This document shows positions 35,307-47,059 of a stretch of DNA of 64,000 bases, piece by piece. Under the pieces are notes generated by a model, which was given only the letters and a program-made list of their open reading frames with translations, was not told the DNA's origin and did not search any database. A program made the translations under genes and the position numbers. This stretch comes from Brassica napus. Taxonomy: Eukaryota > Streptophyta > Magnoliopsida > Brassicales > Brassicaceae. The stretch is taken from positions 48,636,681-48,700,680 of the forward strand of contig NC_063450.1 of the NCBI RefSeq assembly GCF_020379485.1, given 5' to 3'. Position 1 is the stretch's first letter; every line of letters starts with the position of its first letter.

Positions 35307-36150
35307 ATGGCAGATGGGATATCGAGCTTTTGGGGTCCAGTGACTTCCACCATAGAGTGTTGCGAGAAGAACTACGCCTACTCTTCTTACATTGCAGAGT
35401 TCTACAACACCATCTCCAACGTCCCTGGAATCCTCTTGGCTCTCATTGGTCTCGTCAACGCCTTAAGGCAACGGTTCGAGAAGAGGTTCAGCATTCTCCA
35501 CATATCCAACATGATCCTCGCTATCGGCAGCATGCTCTACCATGCCACTTTGCAGCACGTGTAAGTTTCTAGCTTTGTTAGCTTCCTCATCCAAATTTTG
35601 GTTTAATGATTCTATGTCCCTTTGATCCAAGCACAGGCAACAGCAGAGTGATGAGACGCCGATGGTGTGGGAGATACTTCTCTACATGTACATCCTCTAC
35701 TCACCAGACTGGCACTACAGAAGCACTATGCCCACTTTTCTCTTCCTCTACGGTGCCGCCTTCGCTGTTGCCCACGCTTTCCTCAGGTTTGGGATCGGTT
35801 TCAAGGTCCATTACGTGATCCTTTGCCTTCTCTGCATCCCTCGGATGTACAAGTACTACATTCACACGGAGGACACCGCGGCTAAAAGGATTGCGAAGTG
35901 GTATGTTGCTACGATCCTAGTGGGGAGTGTTTGCTGGTTCTGCGACCGTGTTTTCTGCAAGAGGATATCTCAGTGGCCTGTGAACCCTCAGGGACATGCT
36001 CTGTGGCATGTCTTCATGAGTTTCAACTCGTACTGTGCGAACACTTTCTTGATGTTCTGTCGAGCTCAGCAGCGTGGATGGAATCCGAAGGTGAAATACT
36101 TTCTGGGGGTTCTTCCTTACGTCAAGATCGAGAAGCCAAAAGCACAATGA
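35307..36150 (+). CDS. Alkaline ceramidase
   Basis: Two exons (35307-35560 and 35637-36150) give 255 residues, nearly the same as Arabidopsis At4g22330 (AtCES1/ACER). The enzyme is an integral ER/Golgi membrane amidase that releases a fatty acid from (phyto)ceramide to give a long-chain base. The family (CREST superfamily) uses a metal site with Ser, Asp and three His. These are visible as GSMLYH (Ser 76, His 79), QSDETP (Asp about 90) and HALWH (His 205, His 209). The N-terminus (ADGISSFWGPVTSTIECCE) and the loop YNTISNVPG are conserved. Several hydrophobic helices span the rest. No lesion was seen. The 3' UTR extends beyond 36150. Confidence 0.94.
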
Positions 36151-36804
36151 GGTGAAAGATTTGGGCAAAGAGAGCCCAGAAGAAGAGCATGAATATAGCT
36201 TTTTGTTCTTCGTTTTGTCAGAGATTTCGACTTTGGTTTTCATTTTTTTTTTTGGAAGTGAAACTACTCTCTAGATACAGAGTCTAGATTTTTTTTTTTG
36301 TTCTTTGTATTAGTTTTCGTGGGGATGATGATATTATGAAGAATTGATTTTTAACTTGCTGAAACGCTCGCCTTGGTGCATTGTCATCTTTAACTTGATC
36401 ACATTCTTCCTTGTCAAGTATTAAGTTTCTCTCATCAATTTAACAACAATCCTTTTGGGTTGTGTTTCGTCAACATTTGTTGTCAGGTCATAAAACTTGC
36501 ATTCAAGGTCTTCAGTATTCACAATGCCTCAGAAAGAAGTGGGGTTTCTAACATTTTACATAGCAAACTGTTTAAAATCTCAAAATGATGCATAAAGCTG
36601 TTCCCAAAGGGACAAAACTCATATTTTCGTTTTCCCTTCAATATGACATATCCATAGCTACTAAACGTTTTCTCTAGCATATTTAAGATGATCAAAGATT
36701 ATCTCCAAAAAGCTGTGAAACAAGTTTCTAATCTCAGTCCTCAATCCAAGAAGAAACCTGGAAACTAACACTTAAAGCAATGAGTAAGTTTGTTTTCTGC
36801 AGCT

Positions 36805-39084
36805 CTATTCCTCCTGCAGCTCATATATCTGCATGTATGCTTCCGATAGTTCTACCATTTGGGGAAGTGTTTCTGCAACATGCAAATCCTGCATCTCGTA
36901 CCTGAAAGAAATAAACATTAATCTCATCAGATCCAGAGCAGTTTTATGCTAATTTAATTGTCACTATGGGTTTGAACGTGATATCTGATATGCTAGAAAG
37001 CTCCTTTGACAACACTAACACACAAGATAAGTGAACTTTTGATATTCCTATCTCATGCAAGTAAAAAGAAGCACAAATTTTGGTACAAGGGAGAAAGCTT
37101 ACCATAGTTCTTGTGACTTGCGCTGCACAAATACTCTGAAGTACCCATCCTCAGGCTTACCATCATGCACAATGTTAGCGATTAGATTGTACTTGGAAGA
37201 AACCTTCCCGCCTTCTGCAGCAGTAGGCAGTGATGGTATGTAATCCCTCAGCTCCATGTCCTTCACTGGGAAGTTAACTGTGACATCAACAAAGATCGAG
37301 TCACATTAACCAGGAAATAGAGATCCTTGCAAAACATTAATCTAAAATCCAAAATAAACACACCCAGTGTAGGGTTCTTCTCCTTGAAAAAGTTATTCTT
37401 CTTGAACCGAACCATATGGAACATCAAGTAAGGAGGAGATTTGGTAACTCGATATCTCATTCTGGCTAGCTTAGGGCGAACCACCTCTGTCACAGTTTCT
37501 CCATCAAACTTCTTCAATAAATCGAATAGAGCAACCTGACCCAAATATCAAAGAAAATTAGCTTCTGCTTACCTCACTTCGCTAATTATAAACTCAAAGA
37601 CGCAATAGCAAAAAAAAATTCAAGGTATAAATAGCCATAAGTGAAAAGTCTAAAGCAAGAGGTGTATATACCTGTGGAATAATGTTTTTCTCCATGACAT
37701 CTTTGAAAAGAGGAGGCGGTGGCAAATCTAGGCCAAGCATTAGAAAAGGCATCCTGGAGATTTCTTTGTTTTCATTGCCTTGATACTCTCTCACAACCTC
37801 CAGCTCACCCTGTGATGATTAGCAGATTACATGAAAATGCATCTTTTTGCACATTAAACTACAGTGACGTGTCAAAGGATAGACACATACCTGGAAGCAC
37901 TGATGGATGATACTGCTGGCGTCCTTTGAAGTTCTAAGATCCATATGCAAAGTGTTGAGCAGCCACGACATGAACTCTACTGGATCTGATTGTTGGCCTA
38001 TCCTGAACCGTTTCTTGCTAGCTTTCATGACAGCTTGCAAGAACTCATGTGGACTCACCTGTTGACACAATGTAAATTAAATTAGCAAGGTCCTCTCATT
38101 AGGTGAGGAGGATATGTAAAAGTGAGGCATGATAATAGAGTCAGACCTGTCCTTTAAAGTTCCGAGCATGCCAAATCTTTCGAGTGAGTTCCCCAAAGCG
38201 GTGAACAAGAGGAGACTTGCAATGCTGATAGTTTTCGGGAATAAGGAAAAAGTTCCTTAAAGGAGTAACTCTCATCAACGATTGGATTGTAACATTCACA
38301 AACTCTGTCTTTTGTATGTTGTTCAACCCCACCTATTGTATAAACTAACTTTTAGGAGACAAACTTACTCAATGCTAATCTGTATTCAAAGAGAGAGCGA
38401 GAGAGGATTACCATTCCGGGAAGATAGTCAGAGCCATCAAGAGCCCTGGACCACTGCTTATTCCTATCAAGCTCTTCTACTTGCGCCCTACTAAACCTAC
38501 AAACGGATAGCACCAACGCCTTGATAAGAAGGAACTAGCAAGAAGAAACCAATGGAGACATACCTTGGATTCAAGACGTGTCGAATGTCATCCAAAGAAG
38601 GGTCATTGATCTCGTAACTATCAGGAAGACAATACACCTTCTCCGTCAAAAGATTGATGTAAACGTGGTGCCCTGCCTCCAAGCTATGCGTATAAGCATG
38701 AGACTTCTGGCTCCTCCCTTGGAAGTACTTCCCGCAGACGAGACACGCGTACACGTTCAGATTCGACAAGGAGACAGAGCAGAACCTCTCGAAATCAAAA
38801 TCCAAGACCTGCAAAACAAACAACCAAACATAAAAGATTAGATTACATTACAAGTTACAACAAAGCACAAGACTTTTGGTCGGTAAGTAGGATGATGATT
38901 TTACCTGGCGGTTGACTGTATCGAGGTACGGGCAATCGCGACGAACTTCGACGTGGCGCGAATGCTTTCCGCGGCCCTTAAAGGCGTCGTCTTCGAGCCG
39001 TTCCTTCTCTCTCTTCCGCTTCAGCTCTCTCTCTTCCTCCTCCTCAACACCACCGTTCTTGACTTCTTCTCTCTCACTTTTCAT
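36805..39084 (-). CDS. USP39/SAD1-like splicing factor (inactive ubiquitin hydrolase)
   Basis: Nine exons (complement of 38905-39084, 38564-38808, 38412-38496, 38147-38332, 37891-38058, 37672-37809, 37364-37535, 37103-37277 and 36805-36901) give 481 residues in one frame. A basic/acidic N-terminus is followed by a ZnF-UBP domain (about 65-140: VYACLVCGKYFQGRSQKSHA and HHVYINLLTEKVYCLPDSYE) and a USP fold. At the usual nucleophile position the sequence is GLNNIQKTEFVNVTIQSL with no Cys. This is the hallmark of USP39/Sad1, a U4/U6.U5 tri-snRNP factor rather than a protease. The His-box region reads NIVHDGKPEDGYFRVFVQ. The order matches Arabidopsis At4g22350. An in-frame ATG 24 bases upstream (39108) is an alternative start. 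Confidence 0.92.
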
Positions 39085-39294
39085 CCTCGAAATCTCCTTA
39101 CGAAACAAACGCCCTATTCTTCGAGTTATTAGGAAACTCGAATCTACTCGAGCATTAAGAACTTTACTCGCTTTAGAGGCCGAACTGTGTCAGATCTGCA
39201 TAAACAATTGTGAGAATCAGGCTTTTATGTTTCTTGTTGGGCCTTATTGTCTAGCCCATTAGTAATATTAGTTTAATGATCTATCTGATACTGT

Positions 39295-39300
<6 letters not shown>

Positions 39301-39330
<30 letters not shown>

Positions 39331-41556
39331 ACATCATAATAGACTAGAAGCCTATGGGGCCACCGGTTCAGATAGCCAAACCGGAGGTAAAGAATCGACA
39401 TATAGCATAGCTGAAGGAGAACTCCTCGCACCACGTGCAAGCTTGTCCGCCATTGTGTTTTGTGCCCTTGAGATATATCTGATCGTGAAGTTGGGGAAGA
39501 AAGTCTTACTTCGGCAGAATTCTTCCATGTGTGTAGCGAACGCCGGCCATTCTTCAGGTGAGGACACCATCTTCACCAATTGAGAACAATCCGTCACAAA
39601 TACTACATCTGAGAACTGCAGGGTCTTCATGCACTCCATTGCCCAAATCAGAGCTTCACATTCAGCATGTAAAGGTGATAGGCTACGTCGAAGGTTCATT
39701 GCGCCCATCATTACGTCCTCTGAGTTTATCTTTTGGAAATACCAGCCCTGGCCTGTAAAAGCATCATGTTCTCTCCACGCCCCATCAATGTAGCAAACTC
39801 GAGAGGACCCCAATGTCTGCCAACTCCCATCTGTCGGTGGAAACCCCTGATTCTCTTGTACCAAGAGTTGGGCTTCAGCCCAAAGTGATCCTTCAACATC
39901 CGCTCTGCGCAAAATTTCTTGAGGACTTACAGTCCTATTATTATGAATTTTGTCATTCCTATTTTTCCATATATACCACATAATCCATGGAAAATACTCC
40001 GAATCAACATCCGTTGGAAGTCTCCAAAAAAGATGATCCAGACTAGTAAAAACGGAGGAAGATGGAAAGATTCCGGGAGGGGAAAGGATTCGAGATAAAG
40101 CCCATGTTTGAAGTGCTGGTGGACATTCAAAAATAACGTGATAGATGGATTCCTCTTCTGCCCCACAAATACCACACCGGAGATCACACTCTATACCACG
40201 AGCCTTCAGATTTTTGGATACTGGTAGTGTCCCAGATAAAATTTGCCATACAAAGTGTCTTAGTTTCGGAGAACATTTTAGTTTCCAAGAATGCGCCAAA
40301 AAGGGTTTAACATTAGGTCCATAACTTAACACTCGTGGACCCCGATCCGGGTATAAGGATTCTGTCCTAAACCCTGATTTGACCGAGTATTTACCAGAGT
40401 CCGTAAACGTCCAGCCATATGTATCTGGCCGTTGTGTTCTACTAACTGCTATACCACGAATAATCTTCACATCATCTGGATGAAAATATTCATTCAGGAG
40501 ATCCTCATTCCAGGAACAATCTATGGGATTTATAAGATCACCCACCATAAGAGACTGACTTAAAATTTGAGACTGAGTTTTTGGTAATGCTGACCTCGGG
40601 CGAGGAGCAGGGATCCATGGATCATTCCATACGGATACCGATTGCCCGGTTCCTACTATTTTGATTAGCCCTTTTTTAACCAGAGGCCTAGCTGAACAGA
40701 TACTTCTCCATCCATAAGAAGAGGAGTAAGATCTGTGGTCATCCAGAGGATGAGTATTCCGAAAATAACGACCTTTAAAAACTTTGGAAAATAAACACTC
40801 CGGTTTATCAATCAATCGCCATAATTGTTTAGCTAACAAAGCCGTATTAAAATCCTGCAGGTCCCTAAAGCTCAAACCCCCGTCATCTTTATGGATGCAG
40901 ACTTTATCCCAGGAGAACCAATGAATACCTTTTTTATTATTTCCACTACTCCACCAGAAATGAGATAAAGTGCTCGTAATTTTTCTGGTAATCCCTTTGG
41001 GGAGCCTGTAACAAGACATCACAAAAGTTGGCATGGGTGACGCAGCTGATTTTATTAAGACCTCCTTACCCCATTTTGTAAGAAAGCGGACTGTCCAACT
41101 ATTCATTTTATTGTGTACCCTCTCATTTAGAAACCCAAATATCTGTATTTTTGAACCTCCAAGACTCTCCGGAATCCCCAAATAATTCCCCATTCCCCCA
41201 AGATTTGTAATACCTAAGAGATTGTGGATGGCCGTCCTCAGATACACAAGAACCTTATGTCCAAATTGAATCGATGATTTAGAAAAATTAATTTGTTGTC
41301 CTGACACCATTTCATAATCTCTGAGTAATTGTAGGATAACACTACATTCCTCCATCGTTGCCTTACAAAAAAATAAACTATCATCCGCAAATAAAAGATG
41401 GGAAATTGATGGGCTTGCCCGTGCAATTTTTAGCCCTGTTAATCGTTTTAACCTTTCTTCTTTCCTAATGTTGGCAATAAGGGCTTCTGTACAGAGGATG
41501 AATAAATATGGAGATAACGGGTCTCCTTGCCGCGAACCTCTTTCTGGGACTATAAA
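39301..41556 (-). mobile_element. 5'-truncated LINE (L1-type), 2.26 kb
   Basis: An 18-bp duplication (ATCTGATACTGTAGATTT at 39283-39300 and 41557-41574) flanks the insert, which begins on the plus strand with a run of about 30 T, the LINE poly(A) read backwards. On the minus strand an uninterrupted frame runs from 41556 to 39352. It encodes the end of reverse transcriptase (RQGDPLSPYLF; LLFADDSLFF), a zf-RVT motif (CGICGAEEESIYHVIFECP) and an RNase H domain (CYIDGAWREHDAF…HAECEALIWAM…FVTDCSQLVK…NTMADKLARG). The endonuclease and most of the RT are missing because of 5' truncation. The open frame over about 730 codons points to a recent insertion. It cannot move by itself. Confidence 0.92.
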
Positions 41557-41834
41557 ATCTGATACTGTAGATTTACTTTATAGTTTCAAGTTAATAGTTT
41601 TTTTTCCGGATTTTCATCTATATTAAAAAGTCTATATATATATATATATTATTTGTAGTATTAAAAATTCTCAAATAATGGCAAAAATGATGAAATTTCC
41701 ATAAATATATTTATTTTAAAAGTTTGATCTAATTTTTCATTATTAATTAATAGAAAATAAAAATGCTGATAGTATAAACCTTTAAAGTATTTTTTTTTGT
41801 GCAATTGAATAAATTAATTTAAAACCAAAGGTTC

Positions 41835-42480
41835 TTACATGCTAGGTCCAACAAGACCAAGGGAGAAAGTAGTTTTTGCTAGATAGTCAGCAGACCCATT
41901 ATCAAGCCTAAGAATGAAAGTGAAGCGACAAAAGGTAAATGATAGAGATAAGGAAGCGATGTCCGACAGAACTTCAAAAAGCTCTGGCGATCGTCGATTC
42001 CCATTGATTGCTTGAATGAGCTCTTGAGAATCTGAGTGTATCCAGATGTTGTTGATGCCGAGAGAAGAGTCGTGGAGCATCGAGGCTCTAATCGCGAAGC
42101 TCTCAGCTAAAAACAGTGAGGATATGCGATCTTTGAACAGCTTCTTCGATTAAATTCATTCTTCGTCAGATCCGTAAATATCCAGGCAATTCCTGCATGT
42201 TTAGTGTTCGCAATCCAAGAGGCGTCAATGAAACATAAAGTCGTGTCAGGAGGGGGGCTCGATGGTTGGACTGTCGGTGCGATGGGTCTCGATAAGGGCG
42301 TGTATGATAGGGTCTACGCAATTTCCCATTCTTTGGCCACTGTGATTGCTTTGGCAACAATGGAGATAGGATTGATCGATCTTTGCTCGAAGAGCAGGAG
42401 ATTCCTAAATGTCCAAATCGTCCATACGATCCAAGGAAGGAGGTTGATTGAGCCTCACTCGACACAGAACTCTCCCGTCA
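41835..42480 (-). pseudogene. LINE 3' segment: spacer and RNase H
   Basis: The minus strand encodes PWIVWTIWTFRNLLLFEQRS, then, after a stop and shifts, the RNase H core (IWIHSDSQELIQAINGNRRS; RLDNGSADYLAKTTF) ending near 41840. Several stops lie between 42080 and 42330, so it is not expressed as one protein. It belongs with the plus-strand RT segment to its right. Confidence 0.75.
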
Positions 42481-42496
42481 AGTTGCAAACGATATC

Positions 42497-44890
42497 TTGA
42501 TCTCCGATCTCAACAGGAAGCTACTCCTTGCCTACAAAGCAGAAGAGGAATATTGGAAACAACATAGCAGACATCTTTGGCTTACTTTGGGGGACAAGAA
42601 CACAGGGTTTTTCCATGCTTCCACTAGAGGAAGACGAGCAAGAAACAAACTTACAGTGATAGAAGACGGCACTGGAGCTGAGGTTTTTGACAAAGCAAAA
42701 ATTGTTGAGACAATTATGGGATATTTCCATAATATCTTCACAGCATCCACCTCTGATTGCTCTGAGGTTATATCACGAGCTATACAGCCTTCTGTATCAC
42801 AAGCTACAAATGACATGCTGATCTCCATCCCTTCAGCTTCTGAGATCAAGGAAGCCCTCTTCTCCATCCACCCAAATAGAGCTCCAGGACCCGAAGGCTT
42901 CTCCGCAAACTTCTTCCAGTCTAACTGGGCCACCGTGAGATATGCAATTATCAAAGAGATTCAGGATTTTTTCACAACAAATATCCTGCCTAGTTCTATC
43001 AATGAGACACACATAAGGCTAATCCCGAAAATCTTATCCCCAAAGAGAGTTGTTGACTACAGACCCATAGCCCTTTGTAATGTCTATTACAAAATCATCT
43101 CCAAAATCCTCTCCCTGCGGCTAAAGCCAGTACTCGAAGAGATTATATCCGAAAACCAGTCATCATTTATACAGGAGAGAGCTATCTCTGATAATGTCTT
43201 AATCACACATGAAATGCTGCATCACCTAAAGATTTCAAAGGCACAAAAGAACTATTCTATGACAGTCAAAACAGACATTAGTACAACCTACGATCGTCTA
43301 GAATGGACTTTCCTAGAGACGGTTCTACTCAGAATGGGCTTTCACAGCAGATTTGTCAGCTGGATCATGCAGTGCATAACTACAGGCATGTATTCCTTTA
43401 TAATCAACGACGAAGTTACATGCTTTGTGAAACCTTACCTTGGAATCAGACAAGGTGACCCCATCTCGCCGTATGTCTTCATCATCTGTGGAGAAGTCCT
43501 CTCTGGTTTATGCAAGGAGGCTCAACGTGATGGCTCAATGATTGGTATCAGAGTGGCAACAAAATGCCCACGCATCAACCATTTGCTATTTGCTGATGAT
43601 ACTATGTTCTTCGTCCGCTCCAACCAGCAAAGCTGCCTTCCTCTCAAAGAAATCCTAGCAAAATACGAGAAAGCCTCAGGACAAATGATAAACCCTGATA
43701 AATCTTCAATACCTTTCTCAACAAGAACAAGAATAGATGACAGAATCTGCGTTAAGCAAGTTCTTGGTATTGAAAAAGAAAGAGGAGTTGGAAAGTATCT
43801 AGGCTTACCTGAACTGTTTGGAAGGAAGAAAAGAGATCTGTTTGCGTCTATTGTCGATCGCATCCAACAGAGGGCTGTCTGTTACTCCTCTCATCAACTC
43901 TCCCCAGCAGGCAAACTCACACTGCTAAAAACCGTCTTAACCGCAATCTCAACTTTCGCCATGACTTGCTTCCTTGTCCCTATCAACCTCTGTAAAAAGA
44001 TACAGTCAGTTATGACTCGCTTTTGGTGGGATGGTAGTGATTAAAAAAAGAATATATGTTGGATATCCTGGGACAATCTTACCAAACCAAAAAGCATGGG
44101 CAGCCTCAGATTTATGGACATTCAACACTTCAATAAGGCCTTATTGGGCAAACTTGCTTGGAAACTTCTCACAAGACCTGAATGCTTGCTCTCCCGAATC
44201 CTATTAAGAAAGTACTGTCACGCTGAATCCTTCCTCAAGGTGTTTTGCAGTACCTCTGCATCACACGGCTGGAGGGGAATTATTGTAGGCAGAAACGTCA
44301 TCATCCAACATCTTGGTAAAATCATTGGAAACGGGAACTCCATTAAGCTATAGCATGACCCCTGGCTGTCAGTGTCGACCTCTGCTTGTGCTATCGGACC
44401 TGTAACGATTGATGAAAAAGATTTAATGGTCTCAGATATCATGACTAGAGAAACAGGACTATGGAACAAAGAAGCTCTGCTGAAACACTTACCCAACCTG
44501 GTGGAAGAGGTTCTTCTCCTACATCCTAGTACTACGAGGGCAGAAGATGGCTACGCCTGGCTCCTAGAACCCCTAACATCCCATATGACTTCAACTGGTT
44601 CAAATCAGTCTGGAATACGCACCTACTCCCTAAGATTCAACTCTTCCTCTGGAAAGTTCTCCAAAACGTCATTCCCACGGAAGATAACCTCCAAAGAAGA
44701 GAGGTATTATCAAACACCATCTGCGTCAGATGCGGATCCCAAGAAACAACACTCCATCTATTCTTCCATTGTGATTTTGCTAAACAAGTCTGGAAACACA
44801 CCCCTTGGTTCTCGGAATTTGATGCTGACAGTGCTATCTCCTTTGGCTCGAAACTGCAGTCGTCTTGGCATCGCATAAATCTACCTCCTG
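42497..44890 (+). pseudogene. LINE reverse transcriptase segment
   Basis: An open frame from 42497 to 44044 encodes a non-LTR reverse transcriptase: DKNTGFFHASTRGRRARNKL, NRAPGPEGFSANFFQ, LIPKILSPKRVVDYRPIALC, an altered palm motif (DISTTYDRLEW for the usual D.S.AYD), GIRQGDPISPYVFI and LLFADDTMFF. The TAA at 44042-44044 and a TAG at 44351-44353 interrupt the frame. The sequence then continues through GSLRFMDIQHFNKALLGKLA to a zf-RVT motif (VRCGSQETTLHLFFHC), reached by a frameshift near 44550-44640. There is no endonuclease domain. Confidence 0.85.
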
Positions 44891-44902
44891 AAAGTATTTA
44901 TC

Positions 44903-45434
44903 TTTATATTTTCAAAGAAATGGAGAATGGGATAATTAAGTTTTTCTTACATCAAACTTATTTGTGACAGGATAATAATCTGTAATCTTTTTTGTTGTCA
45001 TAAAACTATCAATCTGTACTAAATACTTAAAAGATTCACGATCCAATGCTGAAAAAATTCCATTTATATCCTCAGGCTTCTCGAAACCAACAACAATAAA
45101 CGCGTCAAAATCTCAGGGGACGTAGACGACATTTAACAATCGAGTGAAAAGATGGGTTCAAGTTACAGCCAGCTGGCCCAGGAAGTAAAAGCACCGAGGT
45201 CACCAAAACGACCATACTACCCTCTACACATAACCTTTAGACACCATGACTAACAAGGCTAATACGGACATTTAAACTAAGTAGATAAATCAAAACCAAC
45301 CATAAAGGGTACATTCGTCATTCAGACTTATAAAGAGAGAGACAGAGAGATAAAACAGAGACAAGAGGTAAGAGAGAGAGAAAGGGACAAGGGTAACAGA
45401 GAGAGAAAGATTTGTTTTTTTTTTTCCTCTTACA
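44903..45434 (+). promoter_or_regulatory. Promoter and GA-rich leader of SWIB gene
   Basis: Spacer followed by a purine-rich GA tract (about 45331-45412, repeated GAGAGA) directly before the ATG at 45435. A TATAAA occurs at 45329-45334. GA-rich leaders of this type are common in plant genes and may bind GAGA-type (BBR/BPC) factors; that is inferred. Confidence 0.45.
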
Positions 45435-47054
45435 ATGGTGTCGGACCAGGATCTAGCGAAAGGAGTCGAGACTCTGCTCCGACAATCTGACCCTAGCTCC
45501 CTCACTTCGTTAACCAGCGTTGTTCAGCAGCTTGAAGCTAAGCTAGGGTTAGACCTAACGGAGAAGACGAGTTTCATCAGAGACCAAATCAATCTCCTCC
45601 TCCGTCCTCACCAACCAATCTCCTCCTCCTCCTCCTCCTCCTCTGCTTCCGCATCAACCGCACAACCTCCTCCACCGCCGTCGCAGCAGATGCATTTCGG
45701 CGTCAATGTTCCGGGGAAAGGGCATTTCGCACTTCAGCATCCGTCTCAATTCTCTGCTTCGCATTCTCAACAATACCCTCATTTCGCTCTCCAGCCTCCT
45801 CCTTACCACTCTTATGACCTCAATTTCCGCCAGCCTTATCCGCCTTACATGCCGCCGCACCAGCACCAGCACCAGCATAACCAGCTACAGTCTCCGCGAC
45901 AAGGACCCTCTGTGTTGGTTTCGCAAGCCCCAAAAGAAAGGTCTGTTTCTTGGGGTCTTTTAGGGTTTAGCATCTTACTATTTTAGGGGTTTCCGGTTTA
46001 GGAAAGTCTAAATCTTTAGGGGTCAAAGTTTCTTCGTTTGCTGGATTTTAAGTTTTGTAATTTTTACCCAAAGTATCAAACTTTATGAAGTTTAATGAGT
46101 TGGGGTTTGTGTAATGTTGTTCTCTCCGTTGCAGTGTTCCTCCAGCTGGAACTAAAAGAAAGGGTGGTCCTGGAGGGTTAAACAAAGTCTGTAGGGTCTC
46201 TCCAGAGCTTGAAGTTGTTGTTGGTGAACCTGCTCTTCCCAGAACTGAGGTTATTATCACCGTCTTACATCAGGATTATGACAATTAGGTTGCTTTGTTA
46301 TAAAAGTGTTGCTCTGTTTTTTCTTTTTCTTTCAGATTGTGAGGCAATTGTGGGCTTACATAAGGAAGAACAACCTCCAAGACCCGAGTAACAAGCGGAA
46401 GATCATATGTGATGATGCCTTGCGTGTTGTTTTCGAGACTGATTGCACTGACATGTTTAAGATGAATAAGTTGCTTGCTAAGCATATCCTCCCGCTCGAT
46501 CCATCCAGTAATGGCTTCGTTACAAGCGTTTTCGCTTAAAGTCCACATGTTCTTGGTTAGTTTCATGTTACTGACTGTTTGTAATCTCTTTTTTTTTTTT
46601 TTTGGCAGAGGTCTCTGGTCAAGCGAAACGGGCAAAAGCTGAGGTGGAGACTAAGACTGAGACAGAGACCACAGAGCCTGTTAGTTCAAGTTCAACTGTT
46701 GCATTATCTGAGCCACTTGCAAGGTTCTTTGGCACTGGTGAGACGGAGATGAAGGACGAAGTGATTATTCGCCGTGTTTGGGAGTACATAAAGCTCAATA
46801 ACTTGGAGGTGGGTTTTGAATTTGCTCTTTATCTCTTCCTATATGTTTCTCACCTTTTGTTTAGAGCTTCTTGAATGGTTTTAAACATGAAAAGTAATCA
46901 CCTTTGGTTCTGCTTTTTAATATGTTCACAGGACCCGGAAAATCCTATGGCTATTCAGTGCAATGAGAAGCTCCGTGATCTTCTTGGGTATGAAAGCATC
47001 TCAGCTGTGGGGATAAATGAGATGCTAAGGCGCCATATGTACAAGCCTTCCTGA
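45435..47054 (+). CDS. Two-SWIB-domain (SWIB/MDM2) protein with DEK-C-like N-terminus
   Basis: Five exons (45435-45940, 46135-46249, 46336-46507, 46609-46808 and 46932-47054) give 371 residues, matching the At4g22360 family. The N-terminus (residues 1-57, DQDLAKGVETLLRQ…TSFIRDQINLLL) resembles a DEK-C helical domain. Residues 58-170 are rich in S, P, Q and H. SWIB domain 1 is at about 180-265 (IVRQLWAYIRKNNLQDPSNK; MFKMNKLLAKHILPLD) and SWIB domain 2 at about 297-371 (IRRVWEYIKLNNLEDPENP; GINEMLRRHMYK). SWIB proteins such as BAF60/SWP73 are subunits of SWI/SNF chromatin-remodelling complexes; the precise partner here is unknown. Frame is consistent across all GT-AG introns. Confidence 0.92.
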
Positions 47055-47059
47055 TATAT

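Larger units (their letters stand above)
41793..44890. mobile_element. LINE with inverted 5' half (twin-priming structure)
   Basis: Two LINE parts face away from each other at about 42485. The left part (41793-42485, minus) carries the inter-domain spacer and RNase H and ends in a 9-nt A run (T on plus). The right part (42490-44890, plus) carries reverse transcriptase and zf-RVT. The right part stops at RINLPPE and the left part begins in the equivalent RLNQPPS, so the two are adjacent in one parent element. A 9-bp direct repeat AAAGTATTT (41784-41792 and 44891-44899) flanks the whole. This is the arrangement produced by twin priming during LINE insertion. Confidence 0.7.
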
